NCBI GenBank assembly: GCA_944326945.1
Contig: CALVFY010000005.1
Location: 1 to 64,000, forward strand
DNA length: 64,000 nt
Direction of reading: 5' to 3'
From: an uncultured Rikenellaceae bacterium
GTDB lineage: Bacteria > Bacteroidota > Bacteroidia > Bacteroidales > Rikenellaceae
The notes under the pieces were generated by a model. It ran no database searches. It worked only from the letters and a program-made list of their open reading frames with translations, and was not told the DNA's origin. Position numbers and translations under genes: made by a program. Below, piece after piece: positions 6,944-16,255 of the stretch; position 1 is the first letter of the stretch; every line of letters starts with the position of its first letter.

Positions 6944-8500
6944 ATGAAAAAGATATTGATTGTTTTGCTCGCATGGAGTTGGTTGGGGGCCGGTGCCGTG
7001 GAGATAAATGTGATGAAATATAAGCCTAAGCCCGACGGGAAGAGCTATTGTACACAAGCCCTTCAACGGGCCATCGATGACTGTTCGGCTGCCGGAGGAG
7101 GCACGGTGATCGTACCCGACGGAGTGTATCTGACCGGCGCGATTTGGATAAAGGACAATGTCGAATTGCGTCTGAGTAAACAGGCTCGTCTGTTGGGCAG
7201 TACGCGTAGCTCGGAGGAGGCCGGCGACTACCCGAAAGGAACTCCCGCATTGGTCAATTTCAATGGGGTGAAAAATGCGGCCCTTACGGGATTTGGTACG
7301 GTAGACGGTCAGGGAGGCGATCCGGTGTTCGCACTGGGCGATAATGCCGAATTCAAGGGCAAAGGTCGCCGATTCAATAATATCCGGGTATTCAAAAGCA
7401 AGGATATCCGTATCGAGGATGTGACTCTGACGGCACCCGGCACCTGGACCCTGCGTCTGTTGCAAAGCGAGGATATTCAGGTCCGCGGTGTGAAAATCTA
7501 TGCATTTTCCAATCACAACAACGACGGTATCGACATCGACGCCTGCAATGTGGTGATTTCCGACTGTATTATTTACAGCGAAGACGATGCTCTGTGTTTC
7601 AAGAGCGACAGCCGTTCGCGCAGTTATATTGTGGAAAATGTCACGGTGACCAACTGCATTCTGGCCACCAATTGCAATGCCATCAAGTTCGGCACCTCCG
7701 GTTGGGCCGGTTTCCGCAATATCGCCATTTCCAATTGTGCTATTCGCCGAGCCCCGACCCATAATGTGAAAGACCGTACGAATTTCACGGGTATCACCAA
7801 TCCGGCTTCCTGCGAGATGGGTATCGCGCTGGAGATGGTGGACGGCGGCATGATGGAGAACATCTCCATCAGCAATATCGTCATGCGGGGAGTGATGACT
7901 CCGATATTCGTTCGGTTGGGAGCCCGCAAAGGGGAGGTCCGCCATCTGAAAAATGTGTTGATCAGTAATGTTACCGCCGAGAGCGAGGGTTTCATGAGTT
8001 CTTCAATCACCGGGATTCCTGGCCATAAGGTCAGTGGCGTCACCCTGCGCGACATCGTGATCCGCAGCATGGGTAAGGGGACCGAAGCCTATGCACTCAA
8101 ACCGATGCCGGAGAAAGAAGCAGCCTATCCTCAGAATAACATGTTCGGTTATACGACCCCTTCGCACGGCCTTTACATCCGTCATGCCGAAAATATCACG
8201 ATGGAAAATATCCAGCTCTTCACCCAGGCTCCCGATATGCGCCCGGCCATCATCATGGACGACGCGGAGAACGTGTGGCTGAACAACTTCCAGGGAGAGA
8301 AGCCCTCCGGAAAGATGCCCTTTGTGCGAATCAATGACGGACAGAGAATTCGTATTTCCGGGTTCCGCCAGCAGACGGGAGCCCCACAACTTTTCCTGGA
8401 GGTGAGCGGAGATTCCTCTTCGATTCTGTTGCGAGACAACGAGCTGGATGGTGTAAGACAACCGGTAAAAGCGGCCGAAGGCGTCGTGAAGTCTTTGTGA
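6944..8500 (+). CDS. Secreted GH28-family glycoside hydrolase (polygalacturonase-like), second of two
   Basis: ATG 6944 starts a signal peptide (MKKILIVLLAWSWLGAGA); a start at 6929 adds five residues. The 518-residue protein repeats the layout of its upstream neighbour: KPDGKSYCTQALQRAIDDC, AAGGGTVIVPDGVYLTGAI, then beta-helix rungs. The putative catalytic aspartates lie in NNDGIDIDA and YSEDDALCFKS, and the third motif reads NCNAIKFGTSG without the classical histidine. The two genes are clear paralogues from an old duplication, because they differ throughout. They probably act on the same plant or mucin-type glycan. No SusC/SusD pair or regulator is next to them, so this is not a full polysaccharide utilisation locus within the window. 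Confidence 0.88.
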   Translation: MKKILIVLLAWSWLGAGAVEINVMKYKPKPDGKSYCTQALQRAIDDCSAAGGGTVIVPDGVYLTGAIWIKDNVELRLSKQARLLGSTRSSEEAGDYPKGTPALVNFNGVKNAALTGFGTVDGQGGDPVFALGDNAEFKGKGRRFNNIRVFKSKDIRIEDVTLTAPGTWTLRLLQSEDIQVRGVKIYAFSNHNNDGIDIDACNVVISDCIIYSEDDALCFKSDSRSRSYIVENVTVTNCILATNCNAIKFGTSGWAGFRNIAISNCAIRRAPTHNVKDRTNFTGITNPASCEMGIALEMVDGGMMENISISNIVMRGVMTPIFVRLGARKGEVRHLKNVLISNVTAESEGFMSSSITGIPGHKVSGVTLRDIVIRSMGKGTEAYALKPMPEKEAAYPQNNMFGYTTPSHGLYIRHAENITMENIQLFTQAPDMRPAIIMDDAENVWLNNFQGEKPSGKMPFVRINDGQRIRISGFRQQTGAPQLFLEVSGDSSSILLRDNELDGVRQPVKAAEGVVKSL

Positions 8501-8544
8501 GTGGGAGATAGTTTCGGACCGGACAAGGTAAAAAAGAGCGGGTG

Positions 8545-8576
8545 TTTGCTTTTTCGGGAATAAAGCTTTATATTTG
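8545..8576 (+). promoter_or_regulatory. Strong consensus promoter of rpsP
   Basis: TTTG at 8545-8548 and TATATTTG at 8569-8576 are separated by 20 bases, matching the Bacteroidetes -33/-7 consensus exactly. ATG 8627 is 51 bases downstream. Confidence 0.75.
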
Positions 8577-8626
8577 CAGCCTCGTTCGCTGTGAACGAGA
8601 AAATGAACATATTAAAATTTAATACA

Positions 8627-9184
8627 ATGCCTGTAAAAATCAGATTGGCGCGTCACGGTAAGAAAGGTTATGCTTTCTATCATATCGTAGTCGCAGATGG
8701 CAGGGCGCCACGTGATGGTAAGTTTATCGAAAAGATCGGAGTCTACAATCCGAACACGAATCCTGCTACGATCGATCTGAGCTTCGATAGAGCTCTGGAT
8801 TGGTTGCAAAAAGGCGCACAACCCACCGATACCTGCAGAGCAATTCTGTCGTACAAGGGTGTCTTGTATAAGAAACATTTGCTGGGCGGCGTAGCTAAAG
8901 GCGCATTCTCCGCAGAGGAGGCCGAAAGCCGTTTCGCTAAATGGATGGACCAAAAAGCAGCCAAGATCCAGGCCAAGACCAACAAGATCGGAACCGATAA
9001 GGCTGCTGTAGAGAAAGCTCGTCTGGCCGAAGAGGCCAAAGTGAACGAGGAGCGTGCGAAAGCATTGGCTGCCAAGAAAGCCGCTGCTGCCGAAGAGGCT
9101 GCCAAGTTGGCTGCTGAGGCTGCCGCCGCCGAGGGAGAGGCTGAAGAAGCTGCTGAAACGATGACTGCTGCTGAAGAGGCTTAA
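8627..9184 (+). CDS. rpsP: Small ribosomal subunit protein bS16, with long Ala/Glu/Lys-rich tail
   Basis: The N-terminal 80 residues are a standard S16: [20 protein letters not shown], then [19 protein letters not shown], then [19 protein letters not shown] 8627 (MPVKIRL) is the conserved start; an upstream in-frame GTG at 8591 would add 12 unrelated residues. S16 binds 16S rRNA during 30S assembly. The protein is 185 residues, about twice the core length. The extra half is an alanine-, glutamate- and lysine-rich low-complexity helix ([20 protein letters not shown] region) of the kind seen in Bacteroidetes S16. It forms an operon with rimM, 12 bases downstream, as expected since RimM also assists 30S maturation. 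Confidence 0.95.
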   Translation: MPVKIRLARHGKKGYAFYHIVVADGRAPRDGKFIEKIGVYNPNTNPATIDLSFDRALDWLQKGAQPTDTCRAILSYKGVLYKKHLLGGVAKGAFSAEEAESRFAKWMDQKAAKIQAKTNKIGTDKAAVEKARLAEEAKVNEERAKALAAKKAAAAEEAAKLAAEAAAAEGEAEEAAETMTAAEEA

Positions 9185-9196
9185 TCTCCGGAGGAG

Positions 9197-9706
9197 ATGG
9201 GCATGTTTCCGGTGGGTCGAATCTCCAAGTTGTTCGGTCGTAAGGGCGAACTGTTGGTGAATTTGTATGATTCGTTTCCTGCCGATTTCGAGATAGAGGA
9301 ACCGCTGTTTGTGAGGATTGACTCGCTGGCGGTTCCTCTTTTTATGGAGCATTTCGAACGTCGGGGCCGCTCTGGAGCCTTGGTGTTGTTTGCCGATTTT
9401 GACAATGAAGTGCGGGCGAGCGAATTGGTGGGGCTTGAATTGCAGATGCGGGAGGAGGATACCGATCAGCGGGAGGAAGATGAGATTTATATGGAAGATT
9501 TTGTCGGATTCCAGGCTCTGTTCGGCGAGAGTCGAGGCGAGGTTGTGGATTTCGAAGAGGGGGAAAATCCTCTTTTTCGGGTGGAATGGCAGGGAAGAGA
9601 GGTGTTGGTTCCTGCCGTGGATGAATTTATCGAGAGGTTCGATCTGACGCGTCGGGAAGTTGTTTTTACCTTGCCGGAGGGGTTGCTCGAGCTGTATATG
9701 GAATAA
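9197..9706 (+). CDS. rimM: Ribosome maturation factor RimM
   Basis: The 169-residue protein has the RimM N-terminal beta-barrel opening (VGRISKLFGRKGELLVNLYD). It also has the PRC-barrel half near the C-terminus (REVLVPAVDEFIERFDLTRR, then VVFTLPEGLLELY), where the usual LIP..V..D.. pattern reads VLVPAVDEFI. RimM binds S19 and helps mature the 3' domain of 16S rRNA. It lies directly after rpsP, a pairing conserved across bacteria. In many species trmD follows; here mnmA does, 87 bases on. The sequence is very acidic in the linker (residues about 80-100). Confidence 0.92.
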   Translation: MGMFPVGRISKLFGRKGELLVNLYDSFPADFEIEEPLFVRIDSLAVPLFMEHFERRGRSGALVLFADFDNEVRASELVGLELQMREEDTDQREEDEIYMEDFVGFQALFGESRGEVVDFEEGENPLFRVEWQGREVLVPAVDEFIERFDLTRREVVFTLPEGLLELYME

Positions 9707-9792
9707 GACCGGGATGGAAAAAATCCGTGCCGCAGGCCTTCCCGGGGAATGGTCGGCGGCATATTGTGTTTAAAGAGGAAACAGAATACGGT

Positions 9793-10998
9793 ATGGCGAA
9801 AGAACGGGTGGTCATTGGTCTCTCCGGAGGAGTGGACTCGAGTGTTGCGGCCTGGTTGCTCAAGGAGCAGGGGTACGACGTGGTGGGACTGTTCATGATT
9901 AATTGGCACGACACGACGGGAACGTTGGCCGGTGATTGTCCGTGGCACGACGATCGGGTGTTTGCCGAATTGGTGGCTCGTAAGTTGGATATTCCCTTGC
10001 ATGTGGTCGATCTGAGTGAAGAGTACCGTCACCGGGTGGTGGACTATATGTTTGCCGAATATGAACGTGGACGTACTCCCAATCCCGATGTGTTGTGTAA
10101 CCGGGAGATCAAGTTCGATGTTTTTCTGAAAGAGGCGCTGAAACTGGGTGCCGATTATGTGGCTACGGGCCATTATTGTCGTAGGGCCGAAACCGAGTCG
10201 CAGGGGAAGACGGTTTATCGTCTTCTGGCCGGCAGTGATTCCAATAAGGATCAAAGCTATTTTCTTTGTCAACTTTCGCAGGGACAACTTTCGCGGGCCA
10301 TGTTTCCCATTGGGGAGATGATAAAGCCCGACGTAAGGCGTATTGCGGAGGAGCAGGGGCTGGCTACGGCCCGGCGAAAGGATTCTCAGGGCATTTGTTT
10401 TGTGGGGAAGGTCGATTTGCCGGTTTTTTTGCAGCAGAAATTGAAGGCGCGTCGGGGTGATATAGTGGAGATTCCCGCCTCGTGGCCGGGGTATGCTCGG
10501 GCAGAGGAGGCATGTGCAGCCGGTCCCGATACACAGGAAGGCCTTGATGCCTTGGCCGCACCGTATGAATATGAACCTTCCGACGGGGTCAAGGCGGGAG
10601 AACACAACGGGGCCCATTTTTATACGATCGGACAGCGTAAGGGTCTTCATGTGGGAGGGCGTCCGGAACCTCTTTTCGTGATTGCGACCGACGTGGAACG
10701 TAATATTATCTATGTGGGCCAGGGACAGGAGCATCCCGGACTCTTTCGCCGGGGGTTGCGTATCCGGCCTGAGGAGATGCATTGGATCCGACCCGATCTG
10801 CGGATGAAAGCGGGAGAGAGTCGTCCGTACAGTCTTCGGATCCGTTATCGTCAGCCTTTGCAGGGAGGGCGCCTGTATGTCACCGGACAAGGGGGGTATA
10901 TGGTGTTCGACCAGCCTCAGCGAGGCGTGACGGCCGGACAATTCGCTGCATGGTATGACGGCGACGAACTGGTGGGTTCGGGTGTAATCGACCGGTAG
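9793..10998 (+). CDS. mnmA: tRNA-specific 2-thiouridylase MnmA
   Basis: ATG 9793 begins MAKERVVIGLSGGVDSSVAA, the PP-loop ATPase motif SGGVDSS; an upstream in-frame GTG at 9727 adds unrelated residues. The 401-residue length fits MnmA. The catalytic cysteine lies in NPDVLCNREIKF, the second (persulfide) cysteine in SQGICFVGK, and ADYVATGHY is the usual adenylation-side motif. The enzyme thiolates U34 of Lys, Glu and Gln tRNAs using sulfur from a relay. A roughly 30-residue insert near the middle (AEEACAAGPDTQEGLDALA region) lengthens the C-terminal half. It follows rimM on the same strand and may share transcription. Confidence 0.95.
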   Translation: MAKERVVIGLSGGVDSSVAAWLLKEQGYDVVGLFMINWHDTTGTLAGDCPWHDDRVFAELVARKLDIPLHVVDLSEEYRHRVVDYMFAEYERGRTPNPDVLCNREIKFDVFLKEALKLGADYVATGHYCRRAETESQGKTVYRLLAGSDSNKDQSYFLCQLSQGQLSRAMFPIGEMIKPDVRRIAEEQGLATARRKDSQGICFVGKVDLPVFLQQKLKARRGDIVEIPASWPGYARAEEACAAGPDTQEGLDALAAPYEYEPSDGVKAGEHNGAHFYTIGQRKGLHVGGRPEPLFVIATDVERNIIYVGQGQEHPGLFRRGLRIRPEEMHWIRPDLRMKAGESRPYSLRIRYRQPLQGGRLYVTGQGGYMVFDQPQRGVTAGQFAAWYDGDELVGSGVIDR

Positions 10999-11049
10999 GC
11001 GCTCCGTGGGGGGCGCTGCGATAGAACGGCATTTGGAAAAGATTCGGTT

Positions 11050-12018
11050 ATGGGTATTTGTTCGACGCGATGGATGCTATGGAGGACGGTAGGGCTGCTG
11101 ACATTTTGCGGAGTTTTTCCTGCAGTGGCACAGGAGCGGGCGTCGATAGCTTTTTATAATGTAGAAAATCTGTATGATACGGTTCCTTCGGCATTCTACG
11201 ATGATCGGGAGTATACTCCGACGGGTCGGCTGAAGTGGGGAGGGGAACGCTATACGACAAAATTACGTAATTTGTCCCGGGTGATCGATGCCATGTCACC
11301 CGATGTGATCGGATTGGCTGAAGTTGAGAGTGAACGTGCCGTACGTGAACTGGTGATGACCTTGCGTACGGATTATAACTATATTCACCGCACCACAAGC
11401 GACCGTCGGGGCATGGATGTCGTATTGCTCTACAAGGGTGACAAGTGGATTCCTGAACGGGTGTTTCAGGTCTCGTCGGCTTCGGGACGGGAATTTCTCT
11501 ACGTCCGGGGAGAATTGTCCGGAGAAAGAGTCGATCTGGTGGTCTGTCATCTGTTATCGCAGTTCAATGGCTACGAACGAAGGGCGATTTCGTTGTCGAG
11601 ATTGTATCGGTTTGTCGATTCGTTGCATCGCAGTGATCCCGGAGCCCGGGTGGTGGTTGTGGGTGATTTCAATGCCAATCCTACGGATCGGGTCATGCGC
11701 AAGGCATTTCATACGGAACGTCGGGTGGCTGACGGAAGTGTGTTTCTGTTCAATCCGCTCTACGCGATGTGGCGGCGAGGATACGGGTCGTATGTCTATC
11801 GTGATCGATGGAATCTGTACGACAATATCTTTCTTGATCATGGTTTTCTCTCCGGAAAGGGATGGCGTTACGATCGGTCGGGTGTCTTCGTGCGGGAGTG
11901 GATGCTCTCCGGGGGCGACATGTTGAGGAGAGGGTATCCCTTGAGGAGTTTTTCTTCGGGAGCCTACACGGGAGGATTCAGCGACCATCTGCCTGTCTTT
12001 GTCGAGTTTATACGTTAA
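11050..12018 (+). CDS. Exported endonuclease/exonuclease/phosphatase (EEP) family protein
   Basis: The 322-residue protein has an N-terminal hydrophobic signal (VGLLTFCGVFPAVAQ). It then carries the EEP landmarks in order: IAFYNVENLYD (metal-binding Asn), DVIGLAEVES (metal-binding Glu), VVVVGDFNANPTDR (catalytic Asp and Asn) and a C-terminal SDHLPVFVEF (catalytic Asp-His). The fold covers nucleases, phosphodiesterases and sphingomyelinase-like enzymes, so the exact substrate is open; the signal suggests an extracytoplasmic phosphodiester. A reading as a predicted extracellular nuclease is equally possible. It follows mnmA by about 50 bases and precedes ppdK. Confidence 0.85.
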   Translation: MGICSTRWMLWRTVGLLTFCGVFPAVAQERASIAFYNVENLYDTVPSAFYDDREYTPTGRLKWGGERYTTKLRNLSRVIDAMSPDVIGLAEVESERAVRELVMTLRTDYNYIHRTTSDRRGMDVVLLYKGDKWIPERVFQVSSASGREFLYVRGELSGERVDLVVCHLLSQFNGYERRAISLSRLYRFVDSLHRSDPGARVVVVGDFNANPTDRVMRKAFHTERRVADGSVFLFNPLYAMWRRGYGSYVYRDRWNLYDNIFLDHGFLSGKGWRYDRSGVFVREWMLSGGDMLRRGYPLRSFSSGAYTGGFSDHLPVFVEFIR

Positions 12019-12021
12019 TTT

Positions 12022-12052
12022 TTTGATAATTATAAAAAATCCTGTATCTTAA
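12022..12052 (+). promoter_or_regulatory. Promoter of ppdK
   Basis: TTTG at 12022-12025 and TATCTTAA at 12045-12052 are spaced by 19 bases, leaving a leader of about 35 bases before ATG 12094. Confidence 0.5.
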
Positions 12053-12093
12053 CGATCTGAAAAAAGAACAGTCCTAATTAACCGTAAATAAAT

Positions 12094-14823
12094 ATGCCAA
12101 ACGTAAAAAGAGTCTATACCTTCGGTAACAAAAAAGCCGAGGGAAATGGAAAAATGAGAGAGTTGCTGGGCGGTAAGGGTGCCAACCTGGCCGAGATGAA
12201 CTTGATCGGAATTCCCGTGCCTCCCGGATTTACCATTACAACCGAAGTTTGTACCGAATATTATGAACACGGCAAGGAGAAGGTCGTGGAGCTGATCCGC
12301 CCCGCCGTGGAGGATGCCGTAAAGCAGATTGAGAAATTGACGGGAACAGGGTTTGGCAGTGAGACCAATCCACTGTTGGTGTCGGTTCGTTCGGGAGCCC
12401 GTGCTTCGATGCCCGGTATGATGGACACGATTCTGAATCTGGGTATGAACGACCAGGCCGTGGAGGCTGTTTCCAAACGGACGGGTAATCCTCGTTTTGC
12501 ATGGGATTCCTATCGTCGTTTCGTACAGATGTACGGCGATGTGGTGTTGGGTATGAAACCGGCCAGCAAGGAGGATCACGATCCCTTCGAGGAGATCATC
12601 GACCAGGTGAAGGCCGAACGGGGTGTGAAGAACGATACCGATCTGACGACCGACGACTTGAGGGAGCTCGTGAAACGTTTCAAGGCTGCCGTGAAGAAGC
12701 AGACCGGCGAAGATTTCCCGACCAATCCGTGGGATCAACTATGGGGTGCTGTCTGCGCCGTGTTCCAGAGCTGGATGAACGAACGTGCGATTCTGTATCG
12801 TAAGCTCAATAATATCCCGGCCGAGTGGGGAACCGCCGTTACCGTACAGGCCATGGTCTTCGGTAATATGGGCGAAAATTCCGCTACGGGTGTGGCATTC
12901 TCGCGTGATGCCGCTACGGGTGAGAATATCTTCAACGGCGAGTATCTGGTCAATGCTCAGGGAGAGGATGTGGTGGCCGGTATCCGTACGCCGCAGCAGA
13001 TCACTCTCGAGGGATCGAAACGTTGGGCCAAGGCTCAGAATATCTCCGAGGAGGAGCGCAAGACAAAGTATCCTTCGTTGGAGGAGGTAATGCCCGAAGT
13101 GTATAAGGAGTTGAACGAGATCCAACACAATCTCGAGAAATATTTCACCGACATGCAGGATATGGAGTTCACCATCCAGGACGGTAAGCTGTGGATGCTC
13201 CAGACCCGCAACGGCAAGCGTACGGGTGCCGCCATGGTCAAGATTGCCATGGATATGCTGGAGGAGAAACTGATCGACGAAAAGACCGCCGTGATGCGTT
13301 GCGAGCCCGAAAAACTGGATGAATTGTTGCACCCGGTATTCGACAAGGCCGCCATGAAGAGCGCCAAGGTGATCGCCAAAGGTCTGCCCGCTTCGCCGGG
13401 AGCTGCTACCGGTAGTGTGGTATTCTTTGCAGAGGATGCCGAAAAATGGGCTGCCGACGGGAAAAAGGTGGTGTTGGTACGTATCGAGACCTCGCCTGAG
13501 GATCTGAAGGGTATGCACGTGGCCGAGGGTATTCTTACGGCCCGCGGCGGTATGACATCCCATGCGGCAGTGGTGGCTCGCGGTATGGGTAAATGTTGTG
13601 TGTCGGGTGCCGGAGAATTGGTGATCGACTACAAGGCCCGTACGTTGAGCGTGGGTGGCGTTGCCGTGAAAGAGGGTGACTGGATTTCGCTGAACGGATC
13701 GACCGGGGAGGTCTATCTGGGTCAGGTGGCTACGCGTGCCGCCGAATTGAGTGGCGATTTTGCCAAGCTGATGGACCTGACTTCCAAGTTCGCCCATTTG
13801 AAAGTGCGCGCCAATGCAGATACGCCTGCCGATGCAAAAGTGGCCTTTGGATTCGGAGCCGAGGGTATCGGTCTTTGCCGTACGGAGCATATGTTCTTTG
13901 AGGGCGACCGGATCAAGGCCGTGCGCGAGATGATTCTGGCTGACGACGAGGCCGGACGTCGTGTGGCATTGGCTAAATTGTTGCCGATCCAGCGGGGTGA
14001 CTTCGAGGGATTGTTCGAGGTGATGAACGGACTGCCCGTGACGGTTCGTCTGCTCGATCCGCCTTTGCATGAATTCGTGCCTCAGTTCGAGAAAGAACAG
14101 AAGGAATTGGCCCGGGAGATGGGTGTGCCCTACGAGAAGATCAAGGCCAAAGTGGAGGCTCTGCACGAAGTGAACCCGATGTTGGGACACCGTGGATGCC
14201 GTTTGGGAAATACCTATCCCGAAATTACGGAGATGCAGGCCCGGGCGATTATCGAAGCCGCAATGAATGTGAAGAAGCGTGGTGTTCCGGTACACGTGGA
14301 GATCATGGTGCCGCTGGTAGGCAATCACAAAGAACTGCGTTATCAGAAAAATATTATCGACAGCGTGGCCGATCAGGTGTTCTCGGAGCGTAACGACCGG
14401 ATCGAATACATGGTGGGTACGATGATCGAGGTGCCGCGTGCTGCCGTTACGGCCAATCAGATTGCCGAAGTGGCCGAATTCTTCTCGTTCGGAACGAATG
14501 ACCTGACGCAGATGACTCTCGGTTTCTCTCGCGATGATATTGGTAAGTTTTTGCCGGTTTATCTGGAAAAAGGTATCCTGAAAAACGATCCTTTCCAGAT
14601 TCTCGACCGTAACGGTGTGGGGCAGCTGGTTCGCGAGGCTGTATTCAAAGGTCGCAGTACCCGTCCTACGCTCAAATGCGGTATCTGTGGCGAACATGGC
14701 GGTGAGCCTTCGAGTGTGGAGTTCTGCCACTATGCCGGTTTGAACTATGTCTCCTGCTCGCCGTTCCGTGTGCCCATCGCACGTCTGGCTGCTGCTCATG
14801 CGGCTCTTAAACAGGAAAAGTAA
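12094..14823 (+). CDS. ppdK: Pyruvate, phosphate dikinase
   Basis: The 909-residue length and architecture match PPDK. The N-terminal ATP-grasp domain has LLGGKGANLAEM and SVRSGARASMPGMMDTILN. The central swivelling phosphohistidine domain has ARGGMTSHAAVVARGMGK, with the histidine at about residue 490. The C-terminal pyruvate-binding TIM barrel has FGFGAEGIGLCRTEHMF and FFSFGTNDLTQMTLG, plus the catalytic cysteine in KCGICGEHGG. The enzyme interconverts pyruvate, ATP and phosphate with PEP, AMP and pyrophosphate. In anaerobic Bacteroidetes it commonly works in glycolysis or PEP resynthesis. It stands alone with its own promoter and a very strong terminator, convergent with pgi. Confidence 0.97.
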   Translation: MPNVKRVYTFGNKKAEGNGKMRELLGGKGANLAEMNLIGIPVPPGFTITTEVCTEYYEHGKEKVVELIRPAVEDAVKQIEKLTGTGFGSETNPLLVSVRSGARASMPGMMDTILNLGMNDQAVEAVSKRTGNPRFAWDSYRRFVQMYGDVVLGMKPASKEDHDPFEEIIDQVKAERGVKNDTDLTTDDLRELVKRFKAAVKKQTGEDFPTNPWDQLWGAVCAVFQSWMNERAILYRKLNNIPAEWGTAVTVQAMVFGNMGENSATGVAFSRDAATGENIFNGEYLVNAQGEDVVAGIRTPQQITLEGSKRWAKAQNISEEERKTKYPSLEEVMPEVYKELNEIQHNLEKYFTDMQDMEFTIQDGKLWMLQTRNGKRTGAAMVKIAMDMLEEKLIDEKTAVMRCEPEKLDELLHPVFDKAAMKSAKVIAKGLPASPGAATGSVVFFAEDAEKWAADGKKVVLVRIETSPEDLKGMHVAEGILTARGGMTSHAAVVARGMGKCCVSGAGELVIDYKARTLSVGGVAVKEGDWISLNGSTGEVYLGQVATRAAELSGDFAKLMDLTSKFAHLKVRANADTPADAKVAFGFGAEGIGLCRTEHMFFEGDRIKAVREMILADDEAGRRVALAKLLPIQRGDFEGLFEVMNGLPVTVRLLDPPLHEFVPQFEKEQKELAREMGVPYEKIKAKVEALHEVNPMLGHRGCRLGNTYPEITEMQARAIIEAAMNVKKRGVPVHVEIMVPLVGNHKELRYQKNIIDSVADQVFSERNDRIEYMVGTMIEVPRAAVTANQIAEVAEFFSFGTNDLTQMTLGFSRDDIGKFLPVYLEKGILKNDPFQILDRNGVGQLVREAVFKGRSTRPTLKCGICGEHGGEPSSVEFCHYAGLNYVSCSPFRVPIARLAAAHAALKQEK

Positions 14824-14834
14824 TCCGAGTGTAT

Positions 14835-14878
14835 AGATAAAAAATCCCGACACTTTACGGTGTCGGGATTTTTTATCT
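14835..14878. terminator. Bidirectional terminator between ppdK and pgi
   Basis: A perfect 19-base stem has arms at 14835-14853 and 14860-14878, core ATCCCGACAC/GTGTCGGGAT, and loop TTTACG. A- and T-runs at the stem base suit both directions. Confidence 0.9.
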
Positions 14879-14889
14879 GAGCAGGTGAA

Positions 14890-16239
14890 TTATTCGTTCA
14901 ATTTGGCCCGAATGGCTTTGCCTTCTGCCTCGTAGCCGGGTTTGTCGAGCAGGGCGAACATGTTTTTCTTGTAAGCCTCCACGCCGGGTTGGTCGAATGG
15001 ATTCACTCCCAGCAGATAGCCGCTGATTCCGCAAGCCTTTTCGAAGAAGTAAAGCAGGGCGCCGATCGAATAGGCGTCGATTTTCGGGATTTCGACCCGG
15101 ATGTTGGGAACTCCGCCGTCCACGTGAGCCAGCATGGTCCCCAGTTCGGCCATCCGGTTCACTTCGCTGATACGTTTGCCGGCCAGGAAATTGAGTCCGT
15201 CCAGGTTCTCTTTGTCGGCTTCGATTTTGAAAGTGTGGGCCGGTTCACCGACACCGATCACCGTCTCGAACAGGATTCTCTCTCCCTGTTGGATGTATTG
15301 TCCCATAGAGTGCAGGTCGGCCGTGAGCGTCACACTGGCCGGGAAGATGCCCTTGCCGTCTTTTCCTTCACTCTCACCGTAGAGCTGTTTCCACCATTCG
15401 GATACGTATTGCAGTTTCGGCTCGAAACTGGCCAGAATCTCGATTTTGAATCCCTTGCGATAGAGAGCGTTGCGTACGGCAGCATATTGGGCCGAGGGAT
15501 TCTCTTCGAAAGGAACGTCTGTTCCGGTCGCTTTTTCCATCTCCTGTGCACCGGCTACCAGCGAGGCAATATCCACTCCGGCGGCGGCCAGCGGAAGCAG
15601 TCCTACGGGAGTCAGTACCGAAAAACGTCCTCCTACATCGTCCGGAATGACATAGGTCTTGTAGCCTTCATCCGTGGCCAGTTTTTTCAGCGCTCCCCGG
15701 GCCTGGTCGGTTACTGCAACGATTCGTGTGGCGGCTTCGGCCTTGCCGTAACGGGCCTCGATCTCTGCCTTGAGGATACGGAAGGCGATGGCCGGTTCGG
15801 TTGTGGTGCCCGATTTGGAGATGACAATGGCTGCAATCGAACGCTCCTTGACGGCGTCGAGCAGTTCGGAGAGGTAATCTTCGCTGATATTTTGTCCGGC
15901 AAAGACTACGATCGGTTCGCCTTTTTGGTGTTTGAGCAGCGAGAAACTGTCGCTCATGGCCTCCAGTACGGCTTTCGCTCCGAGGTATGATCCTCCGATG
16001 CCGATGGCAATGATTACTTCTGCCTTGGCACGGAGAGTTTGGGCGGTGGCCTGGATGTCGGCCAGTTGGGCGGCGTCGATCGAAGAGGGAAGGTTTACCC
16101 AGCCCAGAAAGTCGTTTCCTGCTCCTTTTTTGCTGTAGAGCAGGGCATTTGCCTCTTCGGCAGCATTTTTCATCGCAGCAATCTCGGCAGGGGTGACAGC
16201 CTTGAATACTTTCGATGTGTCGATTTTGATGGTTTTCAT
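14890..16239 (-). CDS. pgi: Glucose-6-phosphate isomerase
   Basis: The 449-residue protein is of the shorter bacterial PGI type. Visible motifs are [18 protein letters not shown] (sugar-phosphate loop), [19 protein letters not shown] (the SIS-domain phosphate site), [20 protein letters not shown] (PGI signature 1) and [18 protein letters not shown] near the C-terminus (signature 2). It interconverts glucose-6-phosphate and fructose-6-phosphate in glycolysis and gluconeogenesis. It lies 16 bases after gpsA on the same strand and is probably co-transcribed with it. Confidence 0.97.
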   Translation of the reverse strand: MKTIKIDTSKVFKAVTPAEIAAMKNAAEEANALLYSKKGAGNDFLGWVNLPSSIDAAQLADIQATAQTLRAKAEVIIAIGIGGSYLGAKAVLEAMSDSFSLLKHQKGEPIVVFAGQNISEDYLSELLDAVKERSIAAIVISKSGTTTEPAIAFRILKAEIEARYGKAEAATRIVAVTDQARGALKKLATDEGYKTYVIPDDVGGRFSVLTPVGLLPLAAAGVDIASLVAGAQEMEKATGTDVPFEENPSAQYAAVRNALYRKGFKIEILASFEPKLQYVSEWWKQLYGESEGKDGKGIFPASVTLTADLHSMGQYIQQGERILFETVIGVGEPAHTFKIEADKENLDGLNFLAGKRISEVNRMAELGTMLAHVDGGVPNIRVEIPKIDAYSIGALLYFFEKACGISGYLLGVNPFDQPGVEAYKKNMFALLDKPGYEAEGKAIRAKLNE

Positions 16240-16255
16240 AATCGTATCTCTTACG

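Noticed and set aside
9727..9792. GTG-started extension of MnmA
   Set aside because: The extra 22 residues are unlike the family; ATG 9793 gives the conserved MAKERVVIGLSGG start.
12739..14853. A very long minus-strand open frame of about 700 codons
   Set aside because: It lies entirely antisense to ppdK, whose motifs are complete; the frame is a by-product of codon bias. The same applies to the long frames antisense to ileS (33078-35096) and the RND permease.
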